Virus record (IMG/VR): IMGVR_UViG_3300027872_000020
Location: 1 to 32,759 of that record
Source: a virus
Direction: 5' to 3' (one strand)
Length of the DNA: 32,759 nucleotides
Shown here: positions 1 through 6,938 of the stretch, one piece after another
How the letters are laid out: each line of letters begins with the position of its first letter
Numbering within the stretch: the stretch's first letter is position 1
The notes under the pieces: generated by a model
Databases searched by the model: none
What the model was told of the DNA's origin: nothing
What the model saw: the letters and a program-made list of their open reading frames with translations, nothing else
Translations under genes and position numbers: made by a program

Positions 1-9
1 CAGGAATTG

Positions 10-519
10 ATGAGGTACTATTATGAGAGGTTGGCTCTTGCGACCGATGAAGATTTGATTCCGAAGCCGACAGAGGCCGATCTCGAATCCATGAGCAACG
101 AGGAAGTGCTCCGTCTAGTCCCGCTCGGCGATTGCCGCGAGGAGAACGCAATAAAGATCCGTAAAGGTTGGGTCTATATCATGATCCGGCGAAAGGTCGG
201 CCACGGAAATTTTAAAAAATACCTGGACAAGCATAACGTCAACTACTTTAAGGCCTGGGAGTCCCTGTGTTATGCCATCGTCGCCGCCCGTCATCCGGCG
301 TTGGCAGGGGTCGTAACCGGCCGCGCAATTCGCCAGGTTATCCGACTGCCGGAGAGCGAGATCAATAAAATAGAGGAGCAGATTACCGGCATCCCGGCCA
401 AAGAGGCGGCACAGATCGCACTCAAATGGATCGAAAAAGAATTCGATCGAATCCAGAAGGAAAAGAGGGCAAGAGCCCGCCCGCGAAAGCCGAGACCTAA
501 AATCGAAGGAGAGAGCTAG
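10..519 (+). CDS. DUF3102-like protein, first paralogue
   Basis: A 169-residue soluble protein, starting at ATG 10; a TTG sits one codon upstream. Residues of about 45-100 (RKGWVYIMIRRKVGHGNFKKYL) resemble the DUF3102-type pattern, in which a helix is followed by K-x-x-x-GHG-x-(W/F). Its last 20 or so residues are Arg/Pro-rich (RARPRKPRPKIEGE) and match the middle of the protein encoded at 931-1626, so the two are paralogues. The nucleotide similarity continues past this gene's TAG stop to base 530 and ends exactly where the 273-bp tandem duplication begins. This gene therefore probably lost its 3' part by recombination. DUF3102 proteins often occur on plasmids and phages and their role is unknown. 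Position just before the transposase would suit an early regulatory or replication accessory role, but that is inference. Confidence 0.6.
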   Translation: MRYYYERLALATDEDLIPKPTEADLESMSNEEVLRLVPLGDCREENAIKIRKGWVYIMIRRKVGHGNFKKYLDKHNVNYFKAWESLCYAIVAARHPALAGVVTGRAIRQVIRLPESEINKIEEQITGIPAKEAAQIALKWIEKEFDRIQKEKRARARPRKPRPKIEGES

Positions 520-613
520 GACTTCTCCAACATTTGATTGATGGTTTGTCTGTAATTCGTGGAAAAGAAGGCCGGAATTAGAGGGCGAATCGAACAAAAA
601 CAGCAGGTTAGGC

Positions 614-639
614 AAAAGTCGGTACGCGTACCGACTTTT
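614..639. promoter_or_regulatory. 26-bp perfect palindrome, copy 1
   Basis: The half-site AAAAGTCGGTACG is followed directly by its reverse complement, giving a perfect 26-bp dyad ending 18 bases before the ATG at 658. As DNA it could be an operator. As RNA it can fold into an 11-bp stem with a CGCG loop flanked by A4 and T4, which also looks like a short bidirectional terminator or attenuator. It was copied by the tandem duplication. Confidence 0.55.
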
Positions 640-657
640 GAAAAGGGAGGGGTGCAA

Positions 658-810
658 ATGGCGGAGAGGCAATCGACGGAGTTGGAGCATTTAGAGGCGG
701 GGTTAGGCAGCGCCGAAGACCCATATCAGATCCAGGAGCTACTATTAAAAGAGATCGAGGATCTGGTGGAAGAGGTCAGGCGGGAGATCCGATATAGCAC
801 CATCATTTGA
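658..810 (+). pseudogene. Truncated duplicate of the DUF3102-like gene
   Basis: This starts at an ATG with the strong Shine-Dalgarno GGGAGGGG just upstream and reads about 48 codons identical to the start of the gene at 931. It then runs into the start of the second duplicate copy and stops after the residues STII. The 50-residue product is mostly acidic predicted helix and lacks the conserved GQWE region. It is a by-product of the duplication, although it keeps a translatable start and could still make a peptide. Confidence 0.65.
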
Positions 811-886
811 TTGATGGTTTGTCTGTAATTCGTGGAAAAGAAGGCCGGAATTAGAGGGCGAATCGAACAAAAACAGCAGGTTAGGC

Positions 887-912
887 AAAAGTCGGTACGC
901 GTACCGACTTTT
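887..912. promoter_or_regulatory. 26-bp perfect palindrome, copy 2
   Basis: Identical to the palindrome at 614-639 and 273 bases downstream of it. It lies 18 bases before the ATG at 931, with the Shine-Dalgarno GGGAGGGG between them, so a protein or hairpin here would control the intact gene and perhaps the transposase after it. Confidence 0.55.
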
Positions 913-930
913 GAAAAGGGAGGGGTGCAA

Positions 931-1626
931 ATGGCGGAGAGGCAATCGACGGAGTTGGAGCATTTAGAGGCGGGGTTAGGCAGCGCCGAAGACCCATATC
1001 AGATCCAGGAGCTACTATTAAAAGAGATCGAGGATCTGGTGGAAGAGGTCAGGCGGGAGATCCGATATAGCACCATCTCTATGATTCGCGCCGGACGGAT
1101 CTTCATGGCAATCAAAACGAAGCTCCCCCGCGGACAGTGGGAGTCTTTCGGGTATGAGCAGCGCTGGTCATGGGAATATGTCCGATGTTCGCTCAAGCTC
1201 CTCGAAGTAGCCGCCAGGTTTCCCCAGGCCCTACACCTTCCGCCGGGAAGAGCGACGCAACGATTGCTTCGTCTTTCGTCACCAATGATTAGCGAGATCT
1301 TCGACGACTTACCCCCTGAGTCCATAAAGAAACTCACCCCCTGGGACATAGAGCTGATTTACGATCGGTTGCGCCAGGAAAACAGGCGCGCCCGCCCGCG
1401 AAAGCCGAGACCCAGGATAGAAGGGGAGATCCGGGACTTCTCCAAAGTTCCGCTATACTCGGCGATCACGGCGGCCAATATGGCGCTAGCGGATCTGGCT
1501 GCGGTCGAAATCGAGGAGCAGGATTTTCTAACGGCTAAAAAGTTCTCCCGTATGTTGCAAAAAGCTTTCGACCAGGCGCATAAGCACCTGGTGGACCCGA
1601 AACACGAGGTGTTCCCTCGTGGCTAA
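931..1626 (+). CDS. DUF3102-like protein, intact paralogue
   Basis: A 231-residue protein. I chose ATG 931 because GGGAGGGG lies just upstream; the longer frame from GTG 832 would translate through the palindrome. Residues of about 50-100 (MIRAGRIFMAIKTKLPRGQWESF) fit the DUF3102-like pattern, including the helix with Lys and the GQWE core. An Arg/Pro-rich stretch near residues 160-170 is shared with the protein encoded at 10-519, followed by an Ala-rich helical C-terminus. The first 48 codons are duplicated upstream. The stop overlaps the GTG start of the transposase, which suggests coupled translation. No enzyme motif is visible. A DNA-binding or regulatory role is likely from position only. 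Confidence 0.7.
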   Translation: MAERQSTELEHLEAGLGSAEDPYQIQELLLKEIEDLVEEVRREIRYSTISMIRAGRIFMAIKTKLPRGQWESFGYEQRWSWEYVRCSLKLLEVAARFPQALHLPPGRATQRLLRLSSPMISEIFDDLPPESIKKLTPWDIELIYDRLRQENRRARPRKPRPRIEGEIRDFSKVPLYSAITAANMALADLAAVEIEEQDFLTAKKFSRMLQKAFDQAHKHLVDPKHEVFPRG

Positions 1627-3256
1627 GCTCGGCAAAGGCGCCCTGGAGGCGCTCCAGTCCGGGGCTGTCGGATTGTCTGGCGGAGAGATTAAATCATTCG
1701 TTAAGGAAATGGCGTCGACTCTCGAGTGCTCGCGAGCGTACGTTTATAAACTCATTGACGGCCTGCACCTGGTAAGGCGAAAAACCCGCGCGGACGAACG
1801 GACCAATAAAAATAATATCCTGCCCGAGCAATGGAAAAAGCTTTTAGGCATGACGATAACTTACGACCTCCCGGCCTTTCACGCGATCGAGGAGGCGGAG
1901 TCGCGCGGGATAATTCCTGCGGGGGCTATTAGCCCGGCGCTTTACAATCGGAGATTAAAGACGGGGAACATGACCCGCGCCCGCGCAAAGATCGACACGA
2001 AACCCGTTCGGCGTTTCGAGAAATCCAAGCCTAATGCCACTCACCAATTTGACACAACGAAACTAGAGGAGCTTTTTGTCGACGCCGACGACGTCGTTAC
2101 CTGGGCGCCCAAAAGAAAAAAGCTCAACTCGCGCGGCGAGAAGGCCCCTAGCCTCTGGCTCTACTCTATAGTAGACGATTATTCGCGCGCCAAGTTCGCC
2201 TATATCTATAAATTCGAGCATCAGTTTAACCACCTTGATTTTCTCTTTCGTGCCTGGTCCAAAAAGGACGACCCGCGCCGCTTTCCTTTTTATGGAATTC
2301 CTAAATCCATCTATATGGATCTCGGCTCTGTGAACCACGCGAAAAAGATCCTCGCCTCCTTTGACAAGCTCGGGGTCTTTGTCGTCCCGACTGTCCCGTC
2401 GTCCTTGGAGCCGCACGGATCGAGAAAGCGCGGAAAGGTGGAGCGGGTTTTTCAGGACTACGACGTATTCGTCCGCCGCCTGCGTCTCGATCTCCCGCTT
2501 AAACTAGGCGAGGTCCAGGCGCGTCTCGAGTCGTTCGTTATCATGCTAAATAACCGATGGCACCGGGGGATCAAGACGACCCCGTTCGCTCGCTGGATGC
2601 AGATCGCAACTCCGAAGGAAACACCCGCCGAAGAGCTTTATCGGTTACTCCACTACGACAACACAACGAGAATCATAGACGGGGAGCTTCGCTTTACGCT
2701 CGACGGCCACGTCTATCAGCTCCCGGCCCGGCGTCCTTACGTCGATTGGATCAAGCTTAAAGTGGACGTCCATTGGATTAAAGGCCAATACGAAAAAGTC
2801 AACGTGGTACGCGGCTACGACGAGGTCGAAGTTAACGAGCTCGCCGACCTAATCCCCCTATCTATCAATAGAACACCCATCGAGCAGACAAGCCTCCAGA
2901 TCAAACGGGAGGAGATCTTAGGCCTTGATTATTCCTCGCCGGGGAAAGGCGAAGCGGCGCGGGTATCCTTTATGGATAAGCAAGGTGAGCCGTTCGACGG
3001 CGAGAAGATATCGGAAAAAACAGTTCAGACCGATCAAGGAGCGACGCGGCCAAGCTTTGCCCCGGAAAGATATCTCAGTTACGTCACTGCCGTGCGCCAG
3101 CTTCAAGCCGACGGGTTTCTATCCAGGCCGCTCTCCGACCCGGATCAGGCGTGGATCAAGGGGCTATTTAACGGGAGAGATCAGATCCCCGAGACGGAGT
3201 TTAACCAGGCGGTAAACGAGGCCAAAGTACAGACACGGATCGCGGGGGACGGATGA
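1619..3256 (+). CDS. Mu-type DDE transposase (MuA-like)
   Basis: A 545-residue DDE/RNase H-fold transposase that would bind the phage ends and catalyse strand transfer during integration and replicative transposition. The N-terminal 120 or so residues look like DNA-binding helices. The catalytic core runs from about 140 to 340. The probable triad is D145 in HQFDTT, D234 in IYMDLGS and E275 in RGKVERVFQ, followed by the LNNRWHRGIKTTPFARW region usual in this family. A beta-barrel-like segment follows at about 350-420, and then a C-terminal tail that in MuA contacts MuB. It is somewhat shorter than MuA (663 residues). The GTG start overlaps the upstream gene by eight bases and no strong ribosome site is seen, so coupling is likely. 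The stop overlaps the ATPase start (ATGA). Confidence 0.95.
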   Translation: MAKLGKGALEALQSGAVGLSGGEIKSFVKEMASTLECSRAYVYKLIDGLHLVRRKTRADERTNKNNILPEQWKKLLGMTITYDLPAFHAIEEAESRGIIPAGAISPALYNRRLKTGNMTRARAKIDTKPVRRFEKSKPNATHQFDTTKLEELFVDADDVVTWAPKRKKLNSRGEKAPSLWLYSIVDDYSRAKFAYIYKFEHQFNHLDFLFRAWSKKDDPRRFPFYGIPKSIYMDLGSVNHAKKILASFDKLGVFVVPTVPSSLEPHGSRKRGKVERVFQDYDVFVRRLRLDLPLKLGEVQARLESFVIMLNNRWHRGIKTTPFARWMQIATPKETPAEELYRLLHYDNTTRIIDGELRFTLDGHVYQLPARRPYVDWIKLKVDVHWIKGQYEKVNVVRGYDEVEVNELADLIPLSINRTPIEQTSLQIKREEILGLDYSSPGKGEAARVSFMDKQGEPFDGEKISEKTVQTDQGATRPSFAPERYLSYVTAVRQLQADGFLSRPLSDPDQAWIKGLFNGRDQIPETEFNQAVNEAKVQTRIAGDG

Positions 3257-4464
3257 CACCTCATCCATTACTTAAAAAATGGCAAGAGCTTGGGATCAGC
3301 TATCCCATAGGCGCTGAAGAGACCGGCATTCCGAAATCAACCCTATACGGATTTCTCCACGGCGAGAAATACTTCGGAGAAAAAAAGAGTCCCGAGCCGA
3401 TTATCCGCGCGTATCTGGAGAGCCGAAGACCGTCTCTAAAGATCAACTCAAAGCCGATGCTAAACAAACTGTTCGGCATGGGGCTTTCGGTGAAAGAGGC
3501 GGCGCCCGCCCTGGGACTAAGTACCGGCGAGCTGTATCGCTATCTCGTCAATGGCAAATGGCCGAATCAAAAACTGGTCGATGCCTTTTTGAAATATCTA
3601 GCCGACCAAAAAGAGGGGATAAAAAAAAAGATGATAACCAAGATCTCACTCGGCGCGGAACACCTGAGCGCCTTCGGGCTTAAGCGCGATCCGTTTACGA
3701 ACGAGATGGAAGGCGAGGACGACATACTCGACCTTGCGGAAATCCGCAAGGCGGAGAAAAAAATCATGTCCGCTGTGGATAAGAACGGCTGGGTCGCCGT
3801 GACCGGCGCGGTCGGAAGCGGAAAGACCACCCTATTGAAAAAAATAGAAAGGCGTCTTGTCCGGCAGAAAAACGTGATTGTCGTCAGACCGCGCGTAATA
3901 GAAAAGCAGTTTCTCGGCGCCAGTCATATATGCGAGTCCATCCTGCAAGATCTCGGGACTCACGTCGGGGTTCATCGCACACTGGAGCACAAGGCCCGGC
4001 TCGTCGGGCGAGCCCTGGAAGAGACATACCGGGCCGGGGGCAAGGTCGTTATTGTTATCGACGAGGCGCACCTGCTAAGGCCCGACGCCCTGCTCGCGTT
4101 AAAAAGGATTTACGAGATCGAATTCGGCTTTAAAAAACTCCTTACGCTCGTCCTGGTAGGTCAACCGCTACTCGCCCGGACGCTCAAGGGGAATTTCGAG
4201 CTGAGCGAAGTCTCTCAGCGGGTCGACCTGTTCGAGATGGGCTCTATGAACGGCGCCGTCGGTCAATACGTTCAGCACAAACTAGAGCGCGCCGGAAACG
4301 GACAGGGGCTATTCGATTCCTCCGCCTTTAAGGCGATCCGGGAGAGGGCGGATACTCCGCTTTCGGTAAACAACCTAGCCGCCGCCGCGCTGATTAGCGC
4401 CTGGGATCTGGGAGAGAAGGTCGTTAGCGGCGAAATCGTGCGCGGAATACCAGGGTCGTTCTAG
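3253..4464 (+). CDS. Mu-type transposition ATPase (MuB-like, AAA+)
   Basis: A 403-residue ATPase expected to bind DNA, choose target sites and activate the transposase. Residues 1-115 hold two helix-turn-helix-like segments (GIPKSTLYGFL and GLSTGELYRYL), as in MuB. The AAA+ core has Walker A GAVGSGKTT at 185-193, Walker B VVIVIDEAH at 265-273 and a sensor-type LVGQP near 302. It is longer than MuB (312 residues) because of the double HTH region. The start overlaps the transposase stop by four bases, the classic A-B operon arrangement. An A9 run at 3621-3629 lies between the HTH and ATPase parts but the frame is continuous. Confidence 0.93.
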   Translation: MTPHPLLKKWQELGISYPIGAEETGIPKSTLYGFLHGEKYFGEKKSPEPIIRAYLESRRPSLKINSKPMLNKLFGMGLSVKEAAPALGLSTGELYRYLVNGKWPNQKLVDAFLKYLADQKEGIKKKMITKISLGAEHLSAFGLKRDPFTNEMEGEDDILDLAEIRKAEKKIMSAVDKNGWVAVTGAVGSGKTTLLKKIERRLVRQKNVIVVRPRVIEKQFLGASHICESILQDLGTHVGVHRTLEHKARLVGRALEETYRAGGKVVIVIDEAHLLRPDALLALKRIYEIEFGFKKLLTLVLVGQPLLARTLKGNFELSEVSQRVDLFEMGSMNGAVGQYVQHKLERAGNGQGLFDSSAFKAIRERADTPLSVNNLAAAALISAWDLGEKVVSGEIVRGIPGSF

Positions 4465-4467
4465 GGA

Positions 4468-4502
4468 ATTTTAGATTTTCGATTTTAGATTTCCGATTGG
4501 GG
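4468..4502. repeat. Heptanucleotide repeat, ATTTTAG family
   Basis: Five consecutive 7-base units fill the gap after the ATPase gene: ATTTTAG, ATTTTCG, ATTTTAG, ATTTCCG and ATTGGGG. The last unit runs into the ribosome binding site of the next gene. It is one of several period-7 repeats in this phage. Confidence 0.7.
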
Positions 4503-4514
4503 AGGGACTAAAAA

Positions 4515-4904
4515 ATGTCCGGATATACCAGGGAGCACACAATAGAACTTGCCACTATTCCCGACGACCGCCAGCGGGTAATCATGACCAAGGGTGAACC
4601 AAGCGGGATGGTTTATTGCCCTAGCCGGCGGTCCTCTATCGCCGTCATGCGGTGCGGGGAATACCAGGTCCGAGACGGCTGCGCCTCGGATTGCAGGTTC
4701 GGCGCGTCGGAGAAAGAGATCGAGCGATTAAAGTCGCTCAGTAGCGGGACGAAGTCGGAGAATCCATACGTCTGCCCTATGTGTGACGGAGTAAAGGCGA
4801 CGGCGACAAGCCGTGTCTGCGTTCAGTGCGAGAATAAAAGGCGAAAGCCGAAGTCAAGGGAAAATAAGATTTCGAACGATCTCGGCTATGGTCGCGGATA
4901 TTAA
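4515..4904 (+). CDS. Small Cys-rich protein, possible zinc binder
   Basis: A 129-residue protein with a strong ribosome site (GGGGAGGG) before ATG 4515. Cysteines come in two groups: YCPSRR, MRCGEYQ, DGCASDCRF at residues of about 36-60, and VCPMC with VCVQC at about 92-110. The second group is a plausible four-Cys zinc ribbon followed by a basic tail (RRKPKSRE). It would suit a nucleic-acid-binding protein made early. I do not recognise a named family. The 3' end overlaps the next gene by 17 bases. Confidence 0.7.
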   Translation: MSGYTREHTIELATIPDDRQRVIMTKGEPSGMVYCPSRRSSIAVMRCGEYQVRDGCASDCRFGASEKEIERLKSLSSGTKSENPYVCPMCDGVKATATSRVCVQCENKRRKPKSRENKISNDLGYGRGY

Positions 4905-5256
4905 AATAGCGGAGCTGCTCGTTCAGGTCCGCGAGTGTTTGAGCGTTGCGGAAGGGCTCTACTTTAAAAGAAAGGATTTTTACAAGCCCGTATTTGGCTG
5001 GATTAATGGACAGTTTAAAAAAGGAAAGAAACCCCCGGAGGTACTCGCCGCCCTTCAGATTCTGGCTAACAAAGAAAAGGCGGGCAATCCGGCGAACGAG
5101 GTTCTCGGATACCTTCACGGAATAATGCGATCGCTGGAGAAGAAAAAAGAGACCGTGGACTTGAGAAAAGGAAGGGCGACCTCGCTCAGAGAGATCCTGG
5201 CGGAGTGCCTCAGGGTATCGCAGGAGATAAAGCGGAAGGAGAAGGCAGGGGCTTAA
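4888..5256 (+). CDS. Hypothetical basic helical protein
   Basis: A 122-residue, Lys-rich, mainly helical protein. I chose ATG 4888; an upstream in-frame GTG at 4813 would overlap the Cys-rich gene by 92 bases in another frame. Features include VFGWINGQFKKGKKPPEVLAAL and a long charged helix (MRSLEKKKETVDLRKGR). No motif or family is recognised. The short overlap with the preceding gene places it in the same early operon. Confidence 0.6.
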   Translation: MVADIKIAELLVQVRECLSVAEGLYFKRKDFYKPVFGWINGQFKKGKKPPEVLAALQILANKEKAGNPANEVLGYLHGIMRSLEKKKETVDLRKGRATSLREILAECLRVSQEIKRKEKAGA

Positions 5257-5288
5257 AGACGAAGGGGTGAAACGGTGATCGGGAGGAA

Positions 5289-5672
5289 ATGGTGACGCTC
5301 GGGAATAAAAGCTTAGAGCCGACCTCCGTCCGGAATCTTTCAGTTATCGATGTCGTAGGGGATATCGACTTCAAGGAAATGATGCGGATAAAAAATGTCA
5401 TCGGTGCCCTAATCGAGAGGCAAAACACCCATGTCGTTTTAAATCTAAAGGCCGTCGATCATATCAACTATATGAGTCTAGGCGTCCTCCTCGAAAGGCT
5501 AAGACTCCTTCGGAACCTGAACGGTGACTTAAAGCTCGTCGGGATCAGTTCCTATGTAATGGATATTTTTAAATTTGTCGGTGTGGATCACCTATTCGAG
5601 ACCTACGGCTCTATAGAGGACGCGATCGAGAGCTTTGACGACGACTGGAGAGGGGGTGGAACCTATCATTAA
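5289..5672 (+). CDS. STAS-domain protein (anti-sigma antagonist-like)
   Basis: A 127-residue single STAS domain, related to SpoIIAA/RsbV anti-anti-sigma factors, which bind anti-sigma kinases and release a sigma factor. The fold signs are the first strand (NLSVIDVVGDID), the central strand THVVLNLKAVDHI, the helix after it (SLGVLLERLRLLRNL), GDLKLVG and the terminal GVDHLFETYGSIEDAIESF. The DSSGLG loop of classic members reads NYMSLG at residues 60-65, so the serine normally phosphorylated is replaced by Tyr or Met, with a Ser one place further on. The ribosome site GGGAGG is only two bases from ATG 5289, so GTG 5292 could be the true start. It sits inside the phage early operon, suggesting interference with host sigma or partner-switch signalling, but the partner is unknown. 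Confidence 0.85.
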   Translation: MVTLGNKSLEPTSVRNLSVIDVVGDIDFKEMMRIKNVIGALIERQNTHVVLNLKAVDHINYMSLGVLLERLRLLRNLNGDLKLVGISSYVMDIFKFVGVDHLFETYGSIEDAIESFDDDWRGGGTYH

Positions 5673-6003
5673 GAGATGTAACAAAGACTGGCTCTACGGA
5701 TTCGTGGTTGGGTTCGTCCTGCTCTATATGATGGCCGTGGCCGAGGGACCGTTGACGGAGGCAGTCAATGAAGAAAAAGAATTTCGCGGTTATCAAGTCC
5801 GGAGTATCGACAATTTTTCAGTTGTTGGCGAGCCTGCCGATTTCACGGGTGCAGGTAACGAACTACAAAGAGAAGGTGGAGATTCTAAAGGTAGTAGGCC
5901 GGTCGAAGAGCGGACGACATTATACCGTCGAGACCAATGTCGGGACCCTTCGCAAGCCCGCCGGGTCGATACCGAAGAGATTATTGAGGGAGTTCGACGG
6001 TAG
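5656..6003 (+). CDS. Small membrane protein, largely overlapping the next gene
   Basis: This frame starts at GTG 5656 within the end of the STAS gene, with AGAGGGG just before it. Residues of about 10-30 (DWLYGFVVGFVLLYMMAVAEG) are a clear membrane segment. The frame fills the otherwise empty interval to 5768 and then runs for 236 more bases in a different frame from the gene at 5768-6010. The overlapped part is charged and low in order and looks like a shadow frame. The membrane segment is convincing. Whether the long tail is translated is uncertain, and a frameshift joining the two frames is possible. Confidence 0.4.
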   Translation: MEPIIKRCNKDWLYGFVVGFVLLYMMAVAEGPLTEAVNEEKEFRGYQVRSIDNFSVVGEPADFTGAGNELQREGGDSKGSRPVEERTTLYRRDQCRDPSQARRVDTEEIIEGVRR

Positions 6004-6010
6004 AAGCTGA
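5768..6010 (+). CDS. Small hypothetical protein
   Basis: An 80-residue basic protein with a good ribosome site (GGAGG) six bases before ATG 5768. It has a beta-rich middle (RVQVTNYKEKVEILKVV, HYTVETNVGTLRKPAGSIP). No family recognised. It overlaps the membrane-protein frame starting at 5656, and its TGA shares one base with the ATG of the ASCH-like gene (TGATG), so translation is probably coupled. Confidence 0.6.
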   Translation: MKKKNFAVIKSGVSTIFQLLASLPISRVQVTNYKEKVEILKVVGRSKSGRHYTVETNVGTLRKPAGSIPKRLLREFDGRS

Positions 6011-6381
6011 TGCAAATAATCTCATTCGCCTGGACGACTGCAGCCCTGCTGAACGGACACAAGACCGTCACGCGGCGGGATTGGAACGACGCTTACGGTA
6101 AAAAATTCCAGAATGGCGACCTGGTCCAGGCCTACAATAAGAGCCCGCGGAATTTCGGAGAGCGGGTCGGCATCATCAAGATTGAAGATATCTGGCTCGA
6201 ACCACTTAGCCGCCTGATAAATGAGGAGAACTACGGAATAGAGGAGATGAAAAAAGAAGGCGTGATTTGTGCTCCGCTGGTCTTCGTCAAATCTTTTTCT
6301 AACCGACGAAAGGACGGCAACGTCTGGCGGATCGAATTTAAGATCGAACGGATCGAGCGCGGCGCGCAGTTTATGAAATAA
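6010..6381 (+). CDS. ASCH/PUA-like domain protein
   Basis: A 123-residue protein beginning IISFAWTTAALLNGHKTVTRRDW, the typical opening of small phage ASCH-type (PUA-fold) proteins: a strand, a G-x-K-T-V-T-R-R loop and a Trp. The next strands include NGDLVQAYNKSP and GERVGIIKIEDI. ASCH domains are expected to bind RNA or modified nucleotides, but the role in phages is not established. It is coupled by overlap to the gene before it, in the early operon. Confidence 0.75.
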   Translation: MQIISFAWTTAALLNGHKTVTRRDWNDAYGKKFQNGDLVQAYNKSPRNFGERVGIIKIEDIWLEPLSRLINEENYGIEEMKKEGVICAPLVFVKSFSNRRKDGNVWRIEFKIERIERGAQFMK

Positions 6382-6398
6382 AAGCCCGAAAGGAGAAA

Positions 6399-6938
6399 AT
6401 GACAATGGCAAAAGCACTGCTAAAAGTAGTCAGTCAGAAAAAAGAGGTCCCGGTCAAGGTCTCGATCAAAGACCAAAGGCAAGCGGATCTCGCATTGAAG
6501 GCGATCGGGATCGCCGAGGGCCGGATCTCCGCCGTCGAGGAGAAGGAGGCCGAGGTCATCCGGAAGTGTAAGACCTTCATGATCGAAAAGACAGAGCACG
6601 ACCGGAAGATCGTTAAGGAGACGGTCAAGGAGATGGAGAGATGGGCCTCGAAAGAGGGAAAGGGCTGGTTCAAGGGAAAGAAAAAATCCCTTGATCTCAA
6701 CTTCGGGACCGTTGGCTTTCGCATGACGCCCTGGGCGATTCAGCTCCTTGAAAAAGCGGAGGTCGTTATCAAGCGGCTAAAGGCAAAGAAACTGTTCGAC
6801 TGTATCCGAAGCAAGGAGAGCGTCGATAAAGAGGAGCTGAAGTCCTGCGATCCGAAAATCATTGAGCAGGTAGGATGCGAGTTGACTCAAAAAGAAGAGT
6901 TCTTTTTCGAGGTCAAAAAAGATGGGGTAAAGGGATGA
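6399..6938 (+). CDS. gam: Gam-like DNA-end-binding protein (host nuclease inhibitor)
   Basis: A 179-residue homologue of Mu Gam (174 residues), which dimerises on double-stranded DNA ends and protects them from host exonucleases. Gam belongs to the Ku family. Visible signs are a long N-terminal helical segment with DLALKAIGIAEGRISAVEEKE, then LDLNFGTVGFRMTPWAIQLL, the signature strand of the family, and the C-terminal FFFEVKK. AAGGAG lies just upstream of ATG 6399; ATG 6405 is an alternative. The stop overlaps the start of the polymerase X gene (ATGA), tying the two together. Confidence 0.88.
   Translation: MTMAKALLKVVSQKKEVPVKVSIKDQRQADLALKAIGIAEGRISAVEEKEAEVIRKCKTFMIEKTEHDRKIVKETVKEMERWASKEGKGWFKGKKKSLDLNFGTVGFRMTPWAIQLLEKAEVVIKRLKAKKLFDCIRSKESVDKEELKSCDPKIIEQVGCELTQKEEFFFEVKKDGVKG

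Larger units (their letters stand above)
531..1076 (+). repeat. Perfect 273-bp tandem duplication (two copies)
   Basis: Bases 531-803 are repeated without a visible mismatch at 804-1076. The unit length is 273 bases, a whole number of codons (91). Each copy holds the same open 5' region, a 26-bp palindrome, a strong ribosome binding site and the first 48 or so codons of the gene that is intact at 931-1626. Perfect identity means either a very recent event or an assembly artefact. Confidence 0.9.

Noticed and set aside
559-810. Longer frames starting at GTG 559 and GTG 832
   Set aside because: They would translate through the palindrome, while a strong ribosome site stands before the ATGs at 658 and 931.
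3621-3631. A9 run and internal ATG in the ATPase gene as a slippage or restart site
   Set aside because: The frame is continuous across the run and the nearest purine-rich motif is about 12 bases from the ATG, too weak to claim a second product.
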